The notes: a model not told the origin generated them from the sequence alone. DNA of 64,000 nt from Verrucomicrobiota bacterium (GCA_016235555.1 JACRKC010000030.1:53150-117149); one strand, 5' to 3'; counted from the stretch's first letter, positions 44,278-53,364 are shown. Translations and numbers: made by a program.

Positions 44278-46056
44278 CTACTTCAGCAACATGTCCTTCA
44301 CCGTCCTGCCGGCGGGGATCATGGGGAGCACGTGTTCGGTGTAGGGCACGATCACGTCGAGGACGTAGGGGCCGTCGTGATCGAGCATCTCCTGGATGGC
44401 TTCGCGGAGTTCGCTCTTTTTGATCACGCGGCGGCCTTTCACGCCGAAGCCCTCGGCGATCTTGACGAAGTCCGGATAGAGCGCGTCGGGGTTGTCGGGG
44501 CTGCCGACGTTGTTCTCGTCGCCGAGGATCGTGTTGCCGCGCACGGAGCCGTAGAAGCGGTCCTCCCACTGCACGACCATGCCGAGGTGCTGGTTGTTCA
44601 GGATCATCGCCTTCGCGGCGATCTTCTCGATTTTGCAGGTGGCGAGCTCCTGGATGTTCATCATGAACGAGCCGTCGCCGTCGATGTCGATCACCTGCTT
44701 GTCGGGGCAGGCGACCTTGGCGCCCATCGCGGCGGGATAGCCGAAGCCCATCGCACCGAGGCCGAGCGAGCTGATGTAGCGGCGCGGCTCGTTGAAGCGG
44801 TAGAACTGGGCGGCCCACATCTGGTGCTGGCCGACGCCGGTGGCGATGATGGCGTCGCCCTGGGTGAGTTCGTAGAGCGCCTGCACGGCTTCCTGCGGCC
44901 GGATGTGCTTGCTCTTCTCGTAGCTGAACGGGTGCTCCTTTTTCCACGTCGCGAGCTGGGCCTGCCATTCCTTGGTGTCGGGCGGCGTGAATTTGTGCGC
45001 CTTGAGCAGTTCGTTGAGGCGGCCGAGGGCGAACTTCACGTCGCTGACGATCGCGTGGTGGACACGCTTGTTCTTGTGGTGTTCGGAGGCGTCGATGTCG
45101 ATGTGGACGATCTGGGCCTGGGCGGCGAAGTGTTTCGTGTCGCCGGTGATGCGGTCGTCGAAGCGCGCGCCGACCACGAGGAGCAGGTCGCACTGCTCGA
45201 CGGCCCAGTTGCCGTAGGCGGCGCCGTGCATGCCGAACCACTGGAGCGAGAGCGGGTGGGTCTCGGGAAAACCGCCGATGCCCATGAGGGTGGTGGCGAC
45301 GGGGAGGTTGGTTTTCTCGGCGAAGGCCTTCAACTCGGCGTGAGCTCCGGCGGATATGATGCCGCCGCCGGCGTAAATGACGGGTTTGCGGGCGGCACCG
45401 AGGAGCGGGAGGAGATGCTTGAGCTGCTCGTCGGAGGCGTGCTGCTGCGCCGTGGCGTAGGTGCTGCGGAATTCGACGGCGGGCGGGAAGACCGGCTGGA
45501 ATTTTGCCTGCTGCACATCCTTCGGGATGTCGATCACCACGGGGCCGGGCCGGCCGCTGCGGGCGAGGTGGAACGCTTCCTTGAAGATGCGGGGCAGTTC
45601 CTTCACGTCCATGACGAGGTAGGAGTGCTTCACGATCGGCAGGGTCATGCCGTAGAAGTCGGTCTCCTGAAACGCCATCTTGCCGATGTATTTCGAGAAC
45701 ACCTGGCCGGTGATCGCGACGAGCGGGATGGAGTCCATGAACGCATCGGCGATGGCCGAGACGAGATTGGTCGCGCCGGGGCCGGAGGTGGCCATGCACA
45801 CGCCGACCTTGCCGGTCGCGCGCGCGTAGCCCTCGGCGGCAAACGAGCCGCCCTGTTCGTGGCGCGGGAGGATGACGCGGATCTTATCGGTGCGGGCGAG
45901 CGCCTGATGGAGTTCCTGCGAGGCACCACCGGGGTAGGCGAAGACGACATCGACGCTCTCGCGGATCAGGCACTCGACGACGGCGTCGGCGCCCTTCATT
46001 TCACGGCCGATCTCGGCCTTGGGAAACGTGGCGGGGGAGGTCTGCGTTTTTTTCAT
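44278..46056 (-). CDS. ilvB: Acetolactate synthase large (catalytic) subunit
   Basis: 592 residues. ThDP-dependent: [20 protein letters not shown] and the catalytic Glu in [43 protein letters not shown]-domain [20 protein letters not shown] and [13 protein letters not shown], and the Mg-ThDP motif [20 protein letters not shown]...[19 protein letters not shown]. It condenses pyruvate (or 2-ketobutyrate) to acetohydroxy acids for valine, leucine and isoleucine. The small regulatory subunit ilvN is not adjacent. ATG 46056 is used; upstream codons in frame are repeat-derived. No leader peptide like that of leuA was found. Confidence 0.95.
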   Translation of the reverse strand: MKKTQTSPATFPKAEIGREMKGADAVVECLIRESVDVVFAYPGGASQELHQALARTDKIRVILPRHEQGGSFAAEGYARATGKVGVCMATSGPGATNLVSAIADAFMDSIPLVAITGQVFSKYIGKMAFQETDFYGMTLPIVKHSYLVMDVKELPRIFKEAFHLARSGRPGPVVIDIPKDVQQAKFQPVFPPAVEFRSTYATAQQHASDEQLKHLLPLLGAARKPVIYAGGGIISAGAHAELKAFAEKTNLPVATTLMGIGGFPETHPLSLQWFGMHGAAYGNWAVEQCDLLLVVGARFDDRITGDTKHFAAQAQIVHIDIDASEHHKNKRVHHAIVSDVKFALGRLNELLKAHKFTPPDTKEWQAQLATWKKEHPFSYEKSKHIRPQEAVQALYELTQGDAIIATGVGQHQMWAAQFYRFNEPRRYISSLGLGAMGFGYPAAMGAKVACPDKQVIDIDGDGSFMMNIQELATCKIEKIAAKAMILNNQHLGMVVQWEDRFYGSVRGNTILGDENNVGSPDNPDALYPDFVKIAEGFGVKGRRVIKKSELREAIQEMLDHDGPYVLDVIVPYTEHVLPMIPAGRTVKDMLLK

Positions 46057-46158
46057 GGTGATGCTGCGATGACGGGAACCGCCAAGCTCACAACACCCGC
46101 CGCCCGGCTGGCAAGCCTCGGGATTGGCGCCTCTGTCATCTGGGCGCAACAGGAAGTA

Positions 46159-46382
46159 ATACCGCCTACGTGGCGCTTCGGCACTTTGGGTTTCGCCGGC
46201 CTGCCCGCTGGGTGTGCTGCCCGGCCATCGGCCGGACCTACGATACCAAACCGCAACGTAGCCGGTATAAGACCAGCCAGCTGTAGCGGCGGGCTATGAC
46301 CGCCGGCGGTGCGGCCAGGGTATTCGTTCGGCGGTCATAGACCGCCGCTACAACCGAGGCATCCGTTGGCTGACCTCAGTTC
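46159..46382. repeat. Two adjacent palindromic elements, including family A copy 3
   Basis: 46159-46268 is bounded by ATACCGCCTACG and CGTAGCCGGTAT and contains GGCCGGACCTACG-type inner arms. 46282-46352 is the family A core (TGTAGCGGCGGGCTATGACC facing GGTCATAGACCGCCGCTACA), with outer GACCAGCCAGC and 'GGCTGACCTCAGTTCC'. Together they fill the gap between ilvB and mutY; no gene is seen. Confidence 0.75.
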
Positions 46383-46396
46383 CGGCGGCACCCTTG

Positions 46397-47458
46397 TCAT
46401 CGAGCGGAGCGCTCGGGCCGGCGCGCCGCGTGAGAGACGGCGAGAATCTCCGTGACCCACCGGCGGTGCGGACCCGACATCGAAATCCCGTCGAGCGAGG
46501 CCAGCGGCACCCACACGAGGTCTGGCGCGAGTTTTCGGCGCGGGGGCGGGAGCGCGTGGATTGACTCGGTGATCTGGAAGCGGGTGATCGCGCGGCGCTT
46601 CGTGGCGAGCAGCCGGCCGCGCGCGATCTCCGCGGGAGCGAGACCGAGGTGCTCGGGCGCGGGGAGTTCGTGGAGGTTGGCGAAGCGCCGGGCGGTCGCG
46701 GGAGCGCGATGGAACAGCAACGCGTCGCCGCGCCGGCACCACGCGCGGAGGACCGTTCGTTGCTCGATCTCCTTCGGCGCGAGCCGCGGGTAGGTTTCGG
46801 GCTCGCCGCGGCCGGCCGCGGCGCAGAACGCGCGCACGGGACAGGTCAGGCAGAGCGGTTTCTGGCGGAAGCACACCGTGGCGCCGAGTTCCATCATGGC
46901 TTGGTTGTGGTCGCCGGGCGTGGCGGTGGTGAGCAGCGCGTCCGCGAGAAGCGTGAACGCCTTGGCGGCGCTCGCGCTGTCGCGAAACCCGGTGCCGTCG
47001 GCCGTGAGCCGGGCGAGGATCCGCACGACGTTGCCGTCGACGCACGCCGCGGGCGCGCCGAACGAGATGCTCGTGATGGCCGCCGCGGTGTAGGGGCCGA
47101 CGCCGGGAAACTCCCGCCATTCCTCCGGGGTGCGGGGTGGCGCGGCGCGGGCGACAAGCTGGCGGGCGAGCGCGTGGAGATTGCGGGCGCGCGAGTAGTA
47201 GCCGAGGCCTTCCCAGAGTTTCAGGACCTGGGCTTCCGGTGCGGCGGCGAGCGCGGCGAAATCCGGCAAAGCCTCGAGCCAGCGGGCGAAGTAGGGGCGC
47301 ACGGTTTTCACCTGCGTCTGCTGGAGCATGAACTCGCTCACGACCGTCTTGTAGAGCGACGGTGCGTCGCGCCACGGCAGCGGGCGGGCGTGAGTGCGAT
47401 ACCAGGCGAGCAGGGCGCGCTGAAACGCCGTTTTCTTTTCGATCAAGTGGTGGGCCAC
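46397..47458 (-). CDS. mutY: A/G-specific adenine DNA glycosylase MutY
   Basis: 353 residues. Catalytic Glu in TVVSEFMLQQTQVKTVRPYF, the helix-hairpin-helix EFPGVGPYTAAAITSISFGA, catalytic Asp in CVDGNVVRILARL, the 4Fe-4S cluster CFRQKPLCLTCPVRAFC (C-x6-C-x2-C-x5-C) and a NUDIX-like C-terminal domain (FANLHELPAPEHLGLAP). Removes A mispaired with 8-oxo-G. The start is uncertain: GTG 47458 or TTG 47446 precede the conserved FQRALLAWYRTHARPLPW; a TTG at 47533 would translate a repeat. Divergent from rnhC. Confidence 0.92.
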   Translation of the reverse strand: MAHHLIEKKTAFQRALLAWYRTHARPLPWRDAPSLYKTVVSEFMLQQTQVKTVRPYFARWLEALPDFAALAAAPEAQVLKLWEGLGYYSRARNLHALARQLVARAAPPRTPEEWREFPGVGPYTAAAITSISFGAPAACVDGNVVRILARLTADGTGFRDSASAAKAFTLLADALLTTATPGDHNQAMMELGATVCFRQKPLCLTCPVRAFCAAAGRGEPETYPRLAPKEIEQRTVLRAWCRRGDALLFHRAPATARRFANLHELPAPEHLGLAPAEIARGRLLATKRRAITRFQITESIHALPPPRRKLAPDLVWVPLASLDGISMSGPHRRWVTEILAVSHAARRPERSAR

Positions 47459-47535
47459 AGGAGGCACAAAAGGCGCAAAAGCTGACGCGGCGAGGAAGAA
47501 TCCCTTTGAGCTTTCCGCGCTTTTTGTGGCCAACT
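47453..47535. repeat. Imperfect palindrome between mutY and rnhC
   Basis: GGGCCACAGGAGGCACAAAA(GGCGCAAAAGC) faces CTTTCCGCGCTTTTTGTGGCC across ~30 bases. The 'GGCCACAAAAGGCACAAAAGG' style is a common intergenic repeat type. It covers the 5' ends of both divergent genes and confuses the mutY start. Confidence 0.5.
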
Positions 47536-47541
47536 CAGGCG

Positions 47542-48549
47542 ATGGCCAAGAAGTATCAGGAAGAGGAAGCCCCCAAGAAAATCGCGTCCTACACCGCGAA
47601 ACTCGACGACGCGCAGATCAAGAAGCTCGGCGCGCTGCTCGAGGCGCGCGGGTGGATGCCGTTCGAGGTCGGCTACACGCACTTCGCCTACAAGGCCGAC
47701 CACCTGAAGGTCAACGTGAGTGCCTACACGAGCGGCAAGATTGTGGTGGCGGGCAAAGGCACCGAGGATTTCGTGCGCGACGTGCTCGAGCCGGAGATCA
47801 CGGGCGCGGCGAAACTCGGTTACGACGAGGTGCTGCACCCGGAGTGGTTCGAACCGCACGCCGGCCTCGACGAAAGCGGCAAGGGCGACTTCTTCGGCCC
47901 CGTGGTCGCCGCGACCGTGATCGCCGACAAGGCCGCGATCGACGAGTGGCGGAAGGCGGGGGTGCAGGATTCGAAGAAAATCACGGAGCCGCGCATCATC
48001 GAACTCGACCGGCTCATCCGCACGACGCGGGGCGTGGCCATCGAAGTGTTCCGGCTGGAAATGCCGAAATACAACGAGCTCATGGCCAGGCCGCGGGCCA
48101 ACCTGAATCTCCTGCTCGCGTGGGAACACGCGATCGCGCTGACGAAAGCGCTCCAGCAAAAGCCCGTGCCGTGGGGCCTGCTCGATCAGTTCAGCAAGCA
48201 GCCCCTCGTGCAGCGCGAGCTGACGCGGAAGAAGGTCGCGAATTTCGAGCTGCGCATGCGCACCAAGGCGGAGGAAGACCCCGTGGTCGCCGCGGCGTCG
48301 GTGGTGGCGCGCGCGGAGTTCGTGCGGCAGATGCATGCGCTGTCGAAACGTTTCGGCGCCAAGCTCCAGAAAGGCGCCGGTCCGCTCGTGAAAAAGCAGG
48401 CGCACGAAATCATGCAGAAATTCGGAGCGCGGGCGCTCGGCGATTTTGCGAAACTGCATTTCCGGACGGCGTATGAGGTGGTGAAGGAAGCCGGCCGGCT
48501 CGGCGAGCTGCCGCTGCCGGAGCCGAAGGAAAAAATGGAGTGGCAGTAG
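47542..48549 (+). CDS. rnhC: Ribonuclease HIII
   Basis: 335 residues. An N-terminal TBP-like substrate-binding domain (SYTAKLDDAQIKKLGALLEA to VVAGKGTEDFVRDVLEPEI) distinguishes HIII from HII. The catalytic domain has HAGLDESGKGDFFGPVVAAT (DEsGKGDFFGP, first acidic pair), VQDSKKITEPRIIELDRLI, LLAWEHAIALTKAL, 'LLDQFSKQPLV' and EEDPVVAAASVVARAEFV. Degrades RNA in RNA-DNA hybrids. It lies 11 bp before an RNase HII gene, an unusual side-by-side pairing. Confidence 0.94.
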   Translation: MAKKYQEEEAPKKIASYTAKLDDAQIKKLGALLEARGWMPFEVGYTHFAYKADHLKVNVSAYTSGKIVVAGKGTEDFVRDVLEPEITGAAKLGYDEVLHPEWFEPHAGLDESGKGDFFGPVVAATVIADKAAIDEWRKAGVQDSKKITEPRIIELDRLIRTTRGVAIEVFRLEMPKYNELMARPRANLNLLLAWEHAIALTKALQQKPVPWGLLDQFSKQPLVQRELTRKKVANFELRMRTKAEEDPVVAAASVVARAEFVRQMHALSKRFGAKLQKGAGPLVKKQAHEIMQKFGARALGDFAKLHFRTAYEVVKEAGRLGELPLPEPKEKMEWQ

Positions 48550-48560
48550 CCCGCTCGCGC

Positions 48561-49340
48561 ATGGCCAGGCGTCGACAACTTCGCGGGTTCGACCTCAAAC
48601 AAATTGAGGGCGTGGCGGAGCTCATCGGGGTCGATGAGGCGGGGCGGGGGGCGTTGGCCGGTCCCGTGGTCGCCGGCGCGGTGCTGGTCACGAAGGAGTT
48701 TCTCGAAAGCCGCTGGGCGGTGGCGAAGGCGGGGCGGGTCAACGATTCGAAGCAACTCAGCGCCGCCGAACGGGAGGAGCTCTGGACCGAGTTTGAGGTG
48801 CTGGTGAACCAGGGGCAGATCCACGCGCAGTTCGGCGTGGCGGACGTCGACGAGATCGAGCGGCTCAACATCCTCGGCGCCACGAAGCTCGCGATGCGCC
48901 GGGCGCTCGAGGGCATCTACGCGCCCGACGCCTTCGCCCAGAAGCCGGAGCCCGACCTGTTCGCGGCCCCGGAAGAAGTGGCGCAGTTCCAGCCGACGGT
49001 GTCGTGCCGCGTGCTCATCGACGGACTGGCGTTGCGGCACTTTCCCTATCCGCACACCGGCATCGTGAAAGGCGACGCGCGTTCGCTGTGCATCGCGATG
49101 GCGTCGATCGTCGCGAAAGTGACGCGGGACCGGATGATGAGCGAACTCGAGGCCACGTTTCCGGGCTACGGATTCGCGCAGCACAAAGGCTACGGCACCG
49201 AGGAGCACCGCGAGGCGGTGCTGCGCATCGGACGATGCGCCCAGCACCGGAGCGTGTTTTTGCGCAAGCTGCTCGCCGGGCGCGTGGACCCGGCGCAGAT
49301 GGACTTTCTGGGAGAAAAGGCTGAAGGGCGGAACGACTGA
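48561..49340 (+). CDS. rnhB: Ribonuclease HII
   Basis: 259 residues. IGVDEAGRGALAGPVVAGAV is the HII signature (DEAGRG), with RVNDSKQLSAAEREELWTEF, RVLIDGLALRHFPYPH, HTGIVKGDARSLCIAMASIV and KVTRDRMMSELEATFPGYGF completing the active site. It cuts 5' of single ribonucleotides in DNA and RNA-DNA hybrids. It is longer than E. coli RnhB (198 residues), with an insert around residues 120-145 (PDAFAQKPEPDLFAAPEEVA). ATG 48561 chosen; a GTG at 48540 overlapping rnhC is possible. Confidence 0.93.
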   Translation: MARRRQLRGFDLKQIEGVAELIGVDEAGRGALAGPVVAGAVLVTKEFLESRWAVAKAGRVNDSKQLSAAEREELWTEFEVLVNQGQIHAQFGVADVDEIERLNILGATKLAMRRALEGIYAPDAFAQKPEPDLFAAPEEVAQFQPTVSCRVLIDGLALRHFPYPHTGIVKGDARSLCIAMASIVAKVTRDRMMSELEATFPGYGFAQHKGYGTEEHREAVLRIGRCAQHRSVFLRKLLAGRVDPAQMDFLGEKAEGRND

Positions 49341-49385
49341 CGGGCTGAATTTGCTTCAGTCCTCCCGCCTTTCAGGCTTTCAGTC
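49330..49385. repeat. Imperfect inverted repeat at the rnhB/kinase junction
   Basis: GGCTGAAGGGCGG...GACTGACGGGCTGAA faces TTCAGTCCTCCCGCC...TTTCAGGCTTTCAGTC. May form a hairpin at the end of rnhB; no U-run follows. Confidence 0.45.
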
Positions 49386-49394
49386 CTTCCCCGC

Positions 49395-50573
49395 ATGGCC
49401 GGCAAGAAACACTCCTCGCTCGATCGGGTGCTCGGGCGGCTCGACGCGCTCGACTCGGTCAACCTCGCCAATCTCGTGCAGCGGCTCGCGCGCGAGCGCG
49501 GGGTGTTCGAGGAGATTTTCAATACCTTGCACGAGGGGATCCTCGTCATCACGCCCGACGGCGCCATCGAGTATGCCAACGCCTCGGCGCACCGGCTCAT
49601 CGGGCTCGGCGAGGCGGAGCTCGCGGGGCAGATTCTGTGGCGTCTGGTGCCGGGATTGCGCCCTTCGCTGGGCACCGCCGATGAGGACGACGCGGCGGCG
49701 GCGTTGCCGGTGGTCGCGCGCGAATTCGAGCTGACGTATCCCGAGCCGCGCACGGTGCGGCTCTACATGGTGCCGTTCCGGGGGGGCGGGCGCGGCGCGC
49801 CGCGGCGGTTTGCAGTGATCCTGACCGACGTCACGCGCGAGAAGGCCTCGACCGAGCAGCGCATCGCGGACGAGAGCAATTCGTCCGTGCGGCTGCTCGC
49901 GGCCGGCGTGGCGCACGAACTCGGCAATCCGCTCAACTCGCTCGCCATTCATCTGCAGTTGCTCGAGCGGAAGCTGAAGAAGCTCCGGGCCTCGCGGGAG
50001 ACGGAGTCGCTGGCCGACTCGGTGCGGATCTGCCGCGACGAAGTCACGCGGCTCGACGGCATCATCACCAATTTTCTCGAAGCGATCCGGCCGCGGCCAC
50101 CCGATCTGGCGGAAACGAACCTGGCGGATGTGCTCGCGGAGGTCCTGCGCTTCCAGCAGCAGGAGTTTGCTGATCGCGGACTGGTGGTGGAGGCGGAGAT
50201 CCCCGCGACACTTCCGGCGGTGATGGCGGATCGGAACCAGGTGAAACAGGTGTTTTTCAACCTCACCAAGAATGCCATGGAGGCGATGGGGCCGGGCGGA
50301 AAGCTCGTGATCAAGTCACGCGCCGACGACGACCAGCTTTATCTGCACTTCGGGGACAGCGGCGTCGGCATCAAGCAGGACGACCTCACTCGCGTCTTCC
50401 AGCCGTATCACACGACGAAGCCGGGCGGGCACGGCCTCGGGCTCATGGTCGTGCAACGCATCATGCGGGAGCATGGCGGCCAGGTTGGCCTCGAGAGCAA
50501 GGTGGGCGTCGGCACGATCGTGACGCTGCAATTCCCGCGCAAAGACCGCCGCGTCCGCATGCTGCCGCGGTGA
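49395..50573 (+). CDS. PAS-domain sensor histidine kinase, NtrB-like
   Basis: 392 residues, no membrane segment. A PAS domain (FNTLHEGILVITPDGAIEYA, HRLIGLGEAELAGQILWRLV) precedes the dimerisation helix with the phospho-acceptor His (LAAGVAHELGNPLNSLAIHL) and the ATPase domain: QVKQVFFNLTKNAMEAMGPG (N box), LHFGDSGVGIKQDDLTRVFQ (G1, F box) and TTKPGGHGLGLMVVQRIM (G2). It is a soluble NtrB-type kinase; a sigma-54-dependent response regulator lies at 54089 about 3.5 kb downstream, and nitrogen genes with sigma-54 promoters are in this window. Pairing is inference. Confidence 0.9.
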   Translation: MAGKKHSSLDRVLGRLDALDSVNLANLVQRLARERGVFEEIFNTLHEGILVITPDGAIEYANASAHRLIGLGEAELAGQILWRLVPGLRPSLGTADEDDAAAALPVVAREFELTYPEPRTVRLYMVPFRGGGRGAPRRFAVILTDVTREKASTEQRIADESNSSVRLLAAGVAHELGNPLNSLAIHLQLLERKLKKLRASRETESLADSVRICRDEVTRLDGIITNFLEAIRPRPPDLAETNLADVLAEVLRFQQQEFADRGLVVEAEIPATLPAVMADRNQVKQVFFNLTKNAMEAMGPGGKLVIKSRADDDQLYLHFGDSGVGIKQDDLTRVFQPYHTTKPGGHGLGLMVVQRIMREHGGQVGLESKVGVGTIVTLQFPRKDRRVRMLPR

Positions 50574-50605
50574 GGTCTCACTCGGGCGGAAAAAGCCGAG
50601 CCGGC

Positions 50606-51556
50606 TCAGCGCGGTTGCTCGGTCGTCGAAGCGCCGCCACCCGAAGACGAAGATGACGACGACGAGGAAGAACTCGTCGAACTCGACGACATCGAAATGC
50701 TCGGGGCCGAGTAGGAGGAGGACGAGGACATCGAAATCGATGGGCTCGAAGAGGTGTAGGACGACGACGGCGAGGGGGAGGAATACACCGGCGAAGAGTT
50801 GGACGAGGAGGAGTAGGACGACGACGAATAGGACGGCGAATCATACACGCGCCCCGACGAGTAGGAGGAACTGGAGTTGTAGGAAGAACTCGACGAGTTG
50901 TCGGACTGCGGGTGCGAGCGCCACCAGCCACCGCGATCGCCCGGCGGATTATTGCCCGCGTAGCTGCCGGGCGGGCGGCTGGGTGGCTCCGGGGGACAGT
51001 CGATCGGTTTGGTGGTATGATGGGTTCCCGGCGGGTGGCCTTGTTTGGGCGGCGTGCCACCGGATCGCGCCGGCACAGTCGAGATGTCGGTGTAAGGATA
51101 GCTGTAATCGGCGAAGTAGCCGTAGTATTGCGGGTAGTAGTTGTAGTAGGAGGCACTGCCGTAGCCGGAGTAGGTGTAGGACGTGGCGGGCACCGGGCTG
51201 CGGGTGGCGACCGCGAGGGCACCGCTGGTGTTGGTGCGGACGCCGACCACATAAACGCTGCCGGTCGTGGGATCGTCGGCGTCGGGGTAAAACTGCACGT
51301 GGATGAGGCGGTCGGCGAAGGTTGGATCGATCAGCAGGGCGACACCGCGGGCGGCGAGCATGGCCGAGAACTTCTTTTGCAGGGCCGCCCACTGCGCATC
51401 GGTCGGGGCCTCGTTGCCGTTGACCGACACCACCAAGGCATACGTCAACGGGCGGGAGGCGGATGGAGCGGGGCGCTGGAGGTTGGCGCAGCCGGCGAGA
51501 AACGCAGTGAGGCCAGCGGCGAGCAGGAGCGGAATGAGTGCCGGGAAACGTTTCAT
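50606..51556 (-). CDS. Lipoprotein (DUF4136-like) with long serine/tyrosine-rich tail
   Basis: 316 residues. ATG 51556 has a strong ribosome-binding site (GGAGG five bases upstream). The signal peptide ends in lipobox LAGC (AAGLTAFLAGCANLQRPAPS). A globular domain follows (YALVVSVNGNEAPTDAQWAA, 'LLIDPTFADRLIHVQFYPDA'), then tyrosine-rich PATSYTYSGYGSASYYNYYP and a C-terminal third that is mainly Ser/Tyr/Pro. I recognise no precise function. It is probably an exposed outer-membrane lipoprotein; the low-complexity tail could be a flexible spacer or adhesive region. Confidence 0.75.
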   Translation of the reverse strand: MKRFPALIPLLLAAGLTAFLAGCANLQRPAPSASRPLTYALVVSVNGNEAPTDAQWAALQKKFSAMLAARGVALLIDPTFADRLIHVQFYPDADDPTTGSVYVVGVRTNTSGALAVATRSPVPATSYTYSGYGSASYYNYYPQYYGYFADYSYPYTDISTVPARSGGTPPKQGHPPGTHHTTKPIDCPPEPPSRPPGSYAGNNPPGDRGGWWRSHPQSDNSSSSSYNSSSSYSSGRVYDSPSYSSSSYSSSSNSSPVYSSPSPSSSYTSSSPSISMSSSSSYSAPSISMSSSSTSSSSSSSSSSSGGGASTTEQPR

Positions 51557-51643
51557 GGGGCCTCCGTGGTTGGGGTGTGGCCACCAAGGTATCCGGTGGC
51601 AGGCTGGTGGCAAGCCTGACGCAGCGGCGGGTCCGCCGTTGCG

Positions 51644-52336
51644 TTATTTCCGGACCGACGGCAGGATCAGATTCTTGATGGTGATGACCTGGGTCTCGCG
51701 TCTGCCGCTGGAGCGGACGGAAACCTTCAGCGGGATTTCGTCGCTCGTGACGCCGAGCTGCGAGATCATCGGGTCGAGTTCGCCCGCCTGGCCCGGGGCG
51801 ATCGTGATCTTTGGCGGGCGCACGGCGAAATTACCCAGTTCGGAGTTTACTTCGGTGACCTCGACTTCGATCGGCTCGGTGCCCTTGTTTTCGAGCTTCA
51901 CGCGGAGGGTGACCGGGGGCATGGGGCTGCCGGCGGCGCGCCGGGCCATGGCCTGGCGGACGTATTCCTTGTAGGCTTCCTTCTGCTCCTCCTCGGTTTC
52001 GCCGCCGATGTTGTAGACCTCGGTGATGCCGCTCACGCCGCGTTCGTCCTCGCCGCGGCCGCGGCCGAACAGGCCGCGCTCCCGGTCGGGGGAGCGGCCG
52101 CCCGGGCCGCCTTTCACGCCGCGGTCAAAACCACGGCTGACGGTGGCGATCGCCACCAGTTTTCCGTCGAGGAGCGCGCCCTCGCCCTTCATCGAGACCG
52201 GCTTTTCGCCGGCGGTCAGGCCCTCCGCCATCGGATCGAGCGGGGCCGGGCGGTTGCTGCAACCCGCGGCATTCCAGACGGCCAGGCCGAGGGCAGCGGC
52301 ACTGATGATGGCGGAAACTGAGGTCGTTTTCTTCAT
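51644..52336 (-). CDS. Hypothetical lipoprotein
   Basis: 230 residues. The start MKKTTSVSAIISAAALGLAV and the lipobox WNAAGCSNRP mark a lipoprotein. After a Gly/Arg-rich segment (GVKGGPGGRSPDRERGLFGR) the C-terminal half is an immunoglobulin-like beta domain (TLRVKLENKGTEPIEVEVTE, 'FAVRPPKITIAPGQAGELDP'). No family recognised. Same strand as the lipoprotein downstream, 87 bp apart. Confidence 0.7.
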   Translation of the reverse strand: MKKTTSVSAIISAAALGLAVWNAAGCSNRPAPLDPMAEGLTAGEKPVSMKGEGALLDGKLVAIATVSRGFDRGVKGGPGGRSPDRERGLFGRGRGEDERGVSGITEVYNIGGETEEEQKEAYKEYVRQAMARRAAGSPMPPVTLRVKLENKGTEPIEVEVTEVNSELGNFAVRPPKITIAPGQAGELDPMISQLGVTSDEIPLKVSVRSSGRRETQVITIKNLILPSVRK

Positions 52337-52454
52337 GGAAGGCGGTTGGACGCCAAGCCGAGGCAAAGGTTGCGGCGATGGCAAGCGCCCGGAAGGGGGT
52401 GCTGAATCTTTCTGGCGTTTCTCCCGTCTTGCTGCTCACACCAATGTCCGACGC

Positions 52455-53003
52455 ATGGAATCAACTGCAACGACCGAGCTGGCCGACCTCGTCCGCCGCG
52501 CCCAACGGGGCGACGAAGGCGCCCAGCGTGAGCTCATTGTCGCCTACCAGCATCGCGTCGCCGGCTTTGTTTACGCCATGACGAATCGGAGCGATTACGT
52601 CGAAGACCTTTCGCAGCAGGTATTCATCAAGATGATCCGCGCGCTGGACCGGCTGCAGGCGCCGGCGCAGTTCGAGTCGTGGCTGTTCCGCCTCGCCCGC
52701 AACACCTGCATCGACCAGCTCCGCCGCCAGAAGCTGCGCCGGATTTTTCTGCCGTTCGGCGAGGAGCATGAAAACATCCCCGAGCCGCCCGGTGCCGTCG
52801 ACACCGAGGAACTCGATGCGCTCCGCCACGCGCTCGCCCAGCTCCGTCCGCAGGACCGGGCGCTGCTCGCGCTGGTGCAGGAGGGCCGCAGCCACGCCGA
52901 GATCGCCGAGACGCTCGACACCAGCGTGGCCGCCGTGAAGGCTCGCCTTCACCGGGCGCGCGAACACCTTCGCGAACATTACCAAACTGACCATGAAACC
53001 TGA
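52455..53003 (+). CDS. ECF-type RNA polymerase sigma factor (second sigma/membrane/coiled-coil module)
   Basis: 182 residues. Region 2: LIVAYQHRVAGFVYAMTNRS, DYVEDLSQQVFIKMIRALDR and QFESWLFRLARNTCIDQLRR; region 4: DRALLALVQEGRSHAEIAET and LDTSVAAVKARLHRAREHLR. It overlaps the next gene by 11 bases. The gene order sigma factor, small membrane protein, Spy-like coiled-coil protein is the same as at 30826-32370, pointing to a duplicated regulatory module. Confidence 0.9.
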   Translation: MESTATTELADLVRRAQRGDEGAQRELIVAYQHRVAGFVYAMTNRSDYVEDLSQQVFIKMIRALDRLQAPAQFESWLFRLARNTCIDQLRRQKLRRIFLPFGEEHENIPEPPGAVDTEELDALRHALAQLRPQDRALLALVQEGRSHAEIAETLDTSVAAVKARLHRAREHLREHYQTDHET

Positions 53004-53364
53004 AGACCACGCCTGGCGCGACCTCCGCGCCCACGCTTCCGCGCAACTGCGCCGCGGTTTCGCCGAGCGCGTGCTGCGCGCCGCCCACGGCCCCGAGCCC
53101 GCGGCTTGGGAACAACTCCGCGCCCACGGGGCCGCGCAACTGCGGCCCGGCTTCGCCGAACGCGTGCTGCGCGCCGCCCGCGCCGTGCAGGCCGGCGTGC
53201 CGTCGCTGTTCAGCCAGTTTGCGGTCGGCGCCGCCACCGCCGCCATCTGCCTGCTGGCGGTCGCGTATTTTCACTCCCGGGCCAATCGTCTCGAAGAGGA
53301 ACGCAACCTCGCCGGCTGGCAGCGGCTGGCGGCCGAGGTGCAGGACCTCGATCCGACGCTATGA
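52993..53364 (+). CDS. Small membrane protein with internal tandem duplication, candidate anti-sigma factor
   Basis: 123 residues. Residues ~7-62 are two near-identical copies of a 28-residue unit: AWRDLRAHASAQLRRGFAER(VLRAAHGPEP) and AWEQLRAHGAAQLRPGFAER(VLRAARAVQA). A transmembrane helix follows (FAVGAATAAICLLAVAYFHS), then a short external helix. The gene overlaps the sigma factor upstream by 11 bases and the next gene by four. The duplicated cytoplasmic unit could be a repeated sigma-binding element; no zinc anti-sigma motif is present. Function is inferred from context. Confidence 0.72.
   Translation: MKPEDHAWRDLRAHASAQLRRGFAERVLRAAHGPEPAAWEQLRAHGAAQLRPGFAERVLRAARAVQAGVPSLFSQFAVGAATAAICLLAVAYFHSRANRLEEERNLAGWQRLAAEVQDLDPTL

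Noticed and set aside
46057..46270. Leader peptide attenuator upstream of ilvB, by analogy with leuA
   Set aside because: No short ORF rich in Ile, Leu or Val and no hairpin with U-run is present; the region is palindromic repeat.
44332..46299. 655-codon open frame opposite ilvB
   Set aside because: Composition (Val/Asp/Glu/Gly-rich, no domain) is the antisense shadow of a well-conserved acetolactate synthase.
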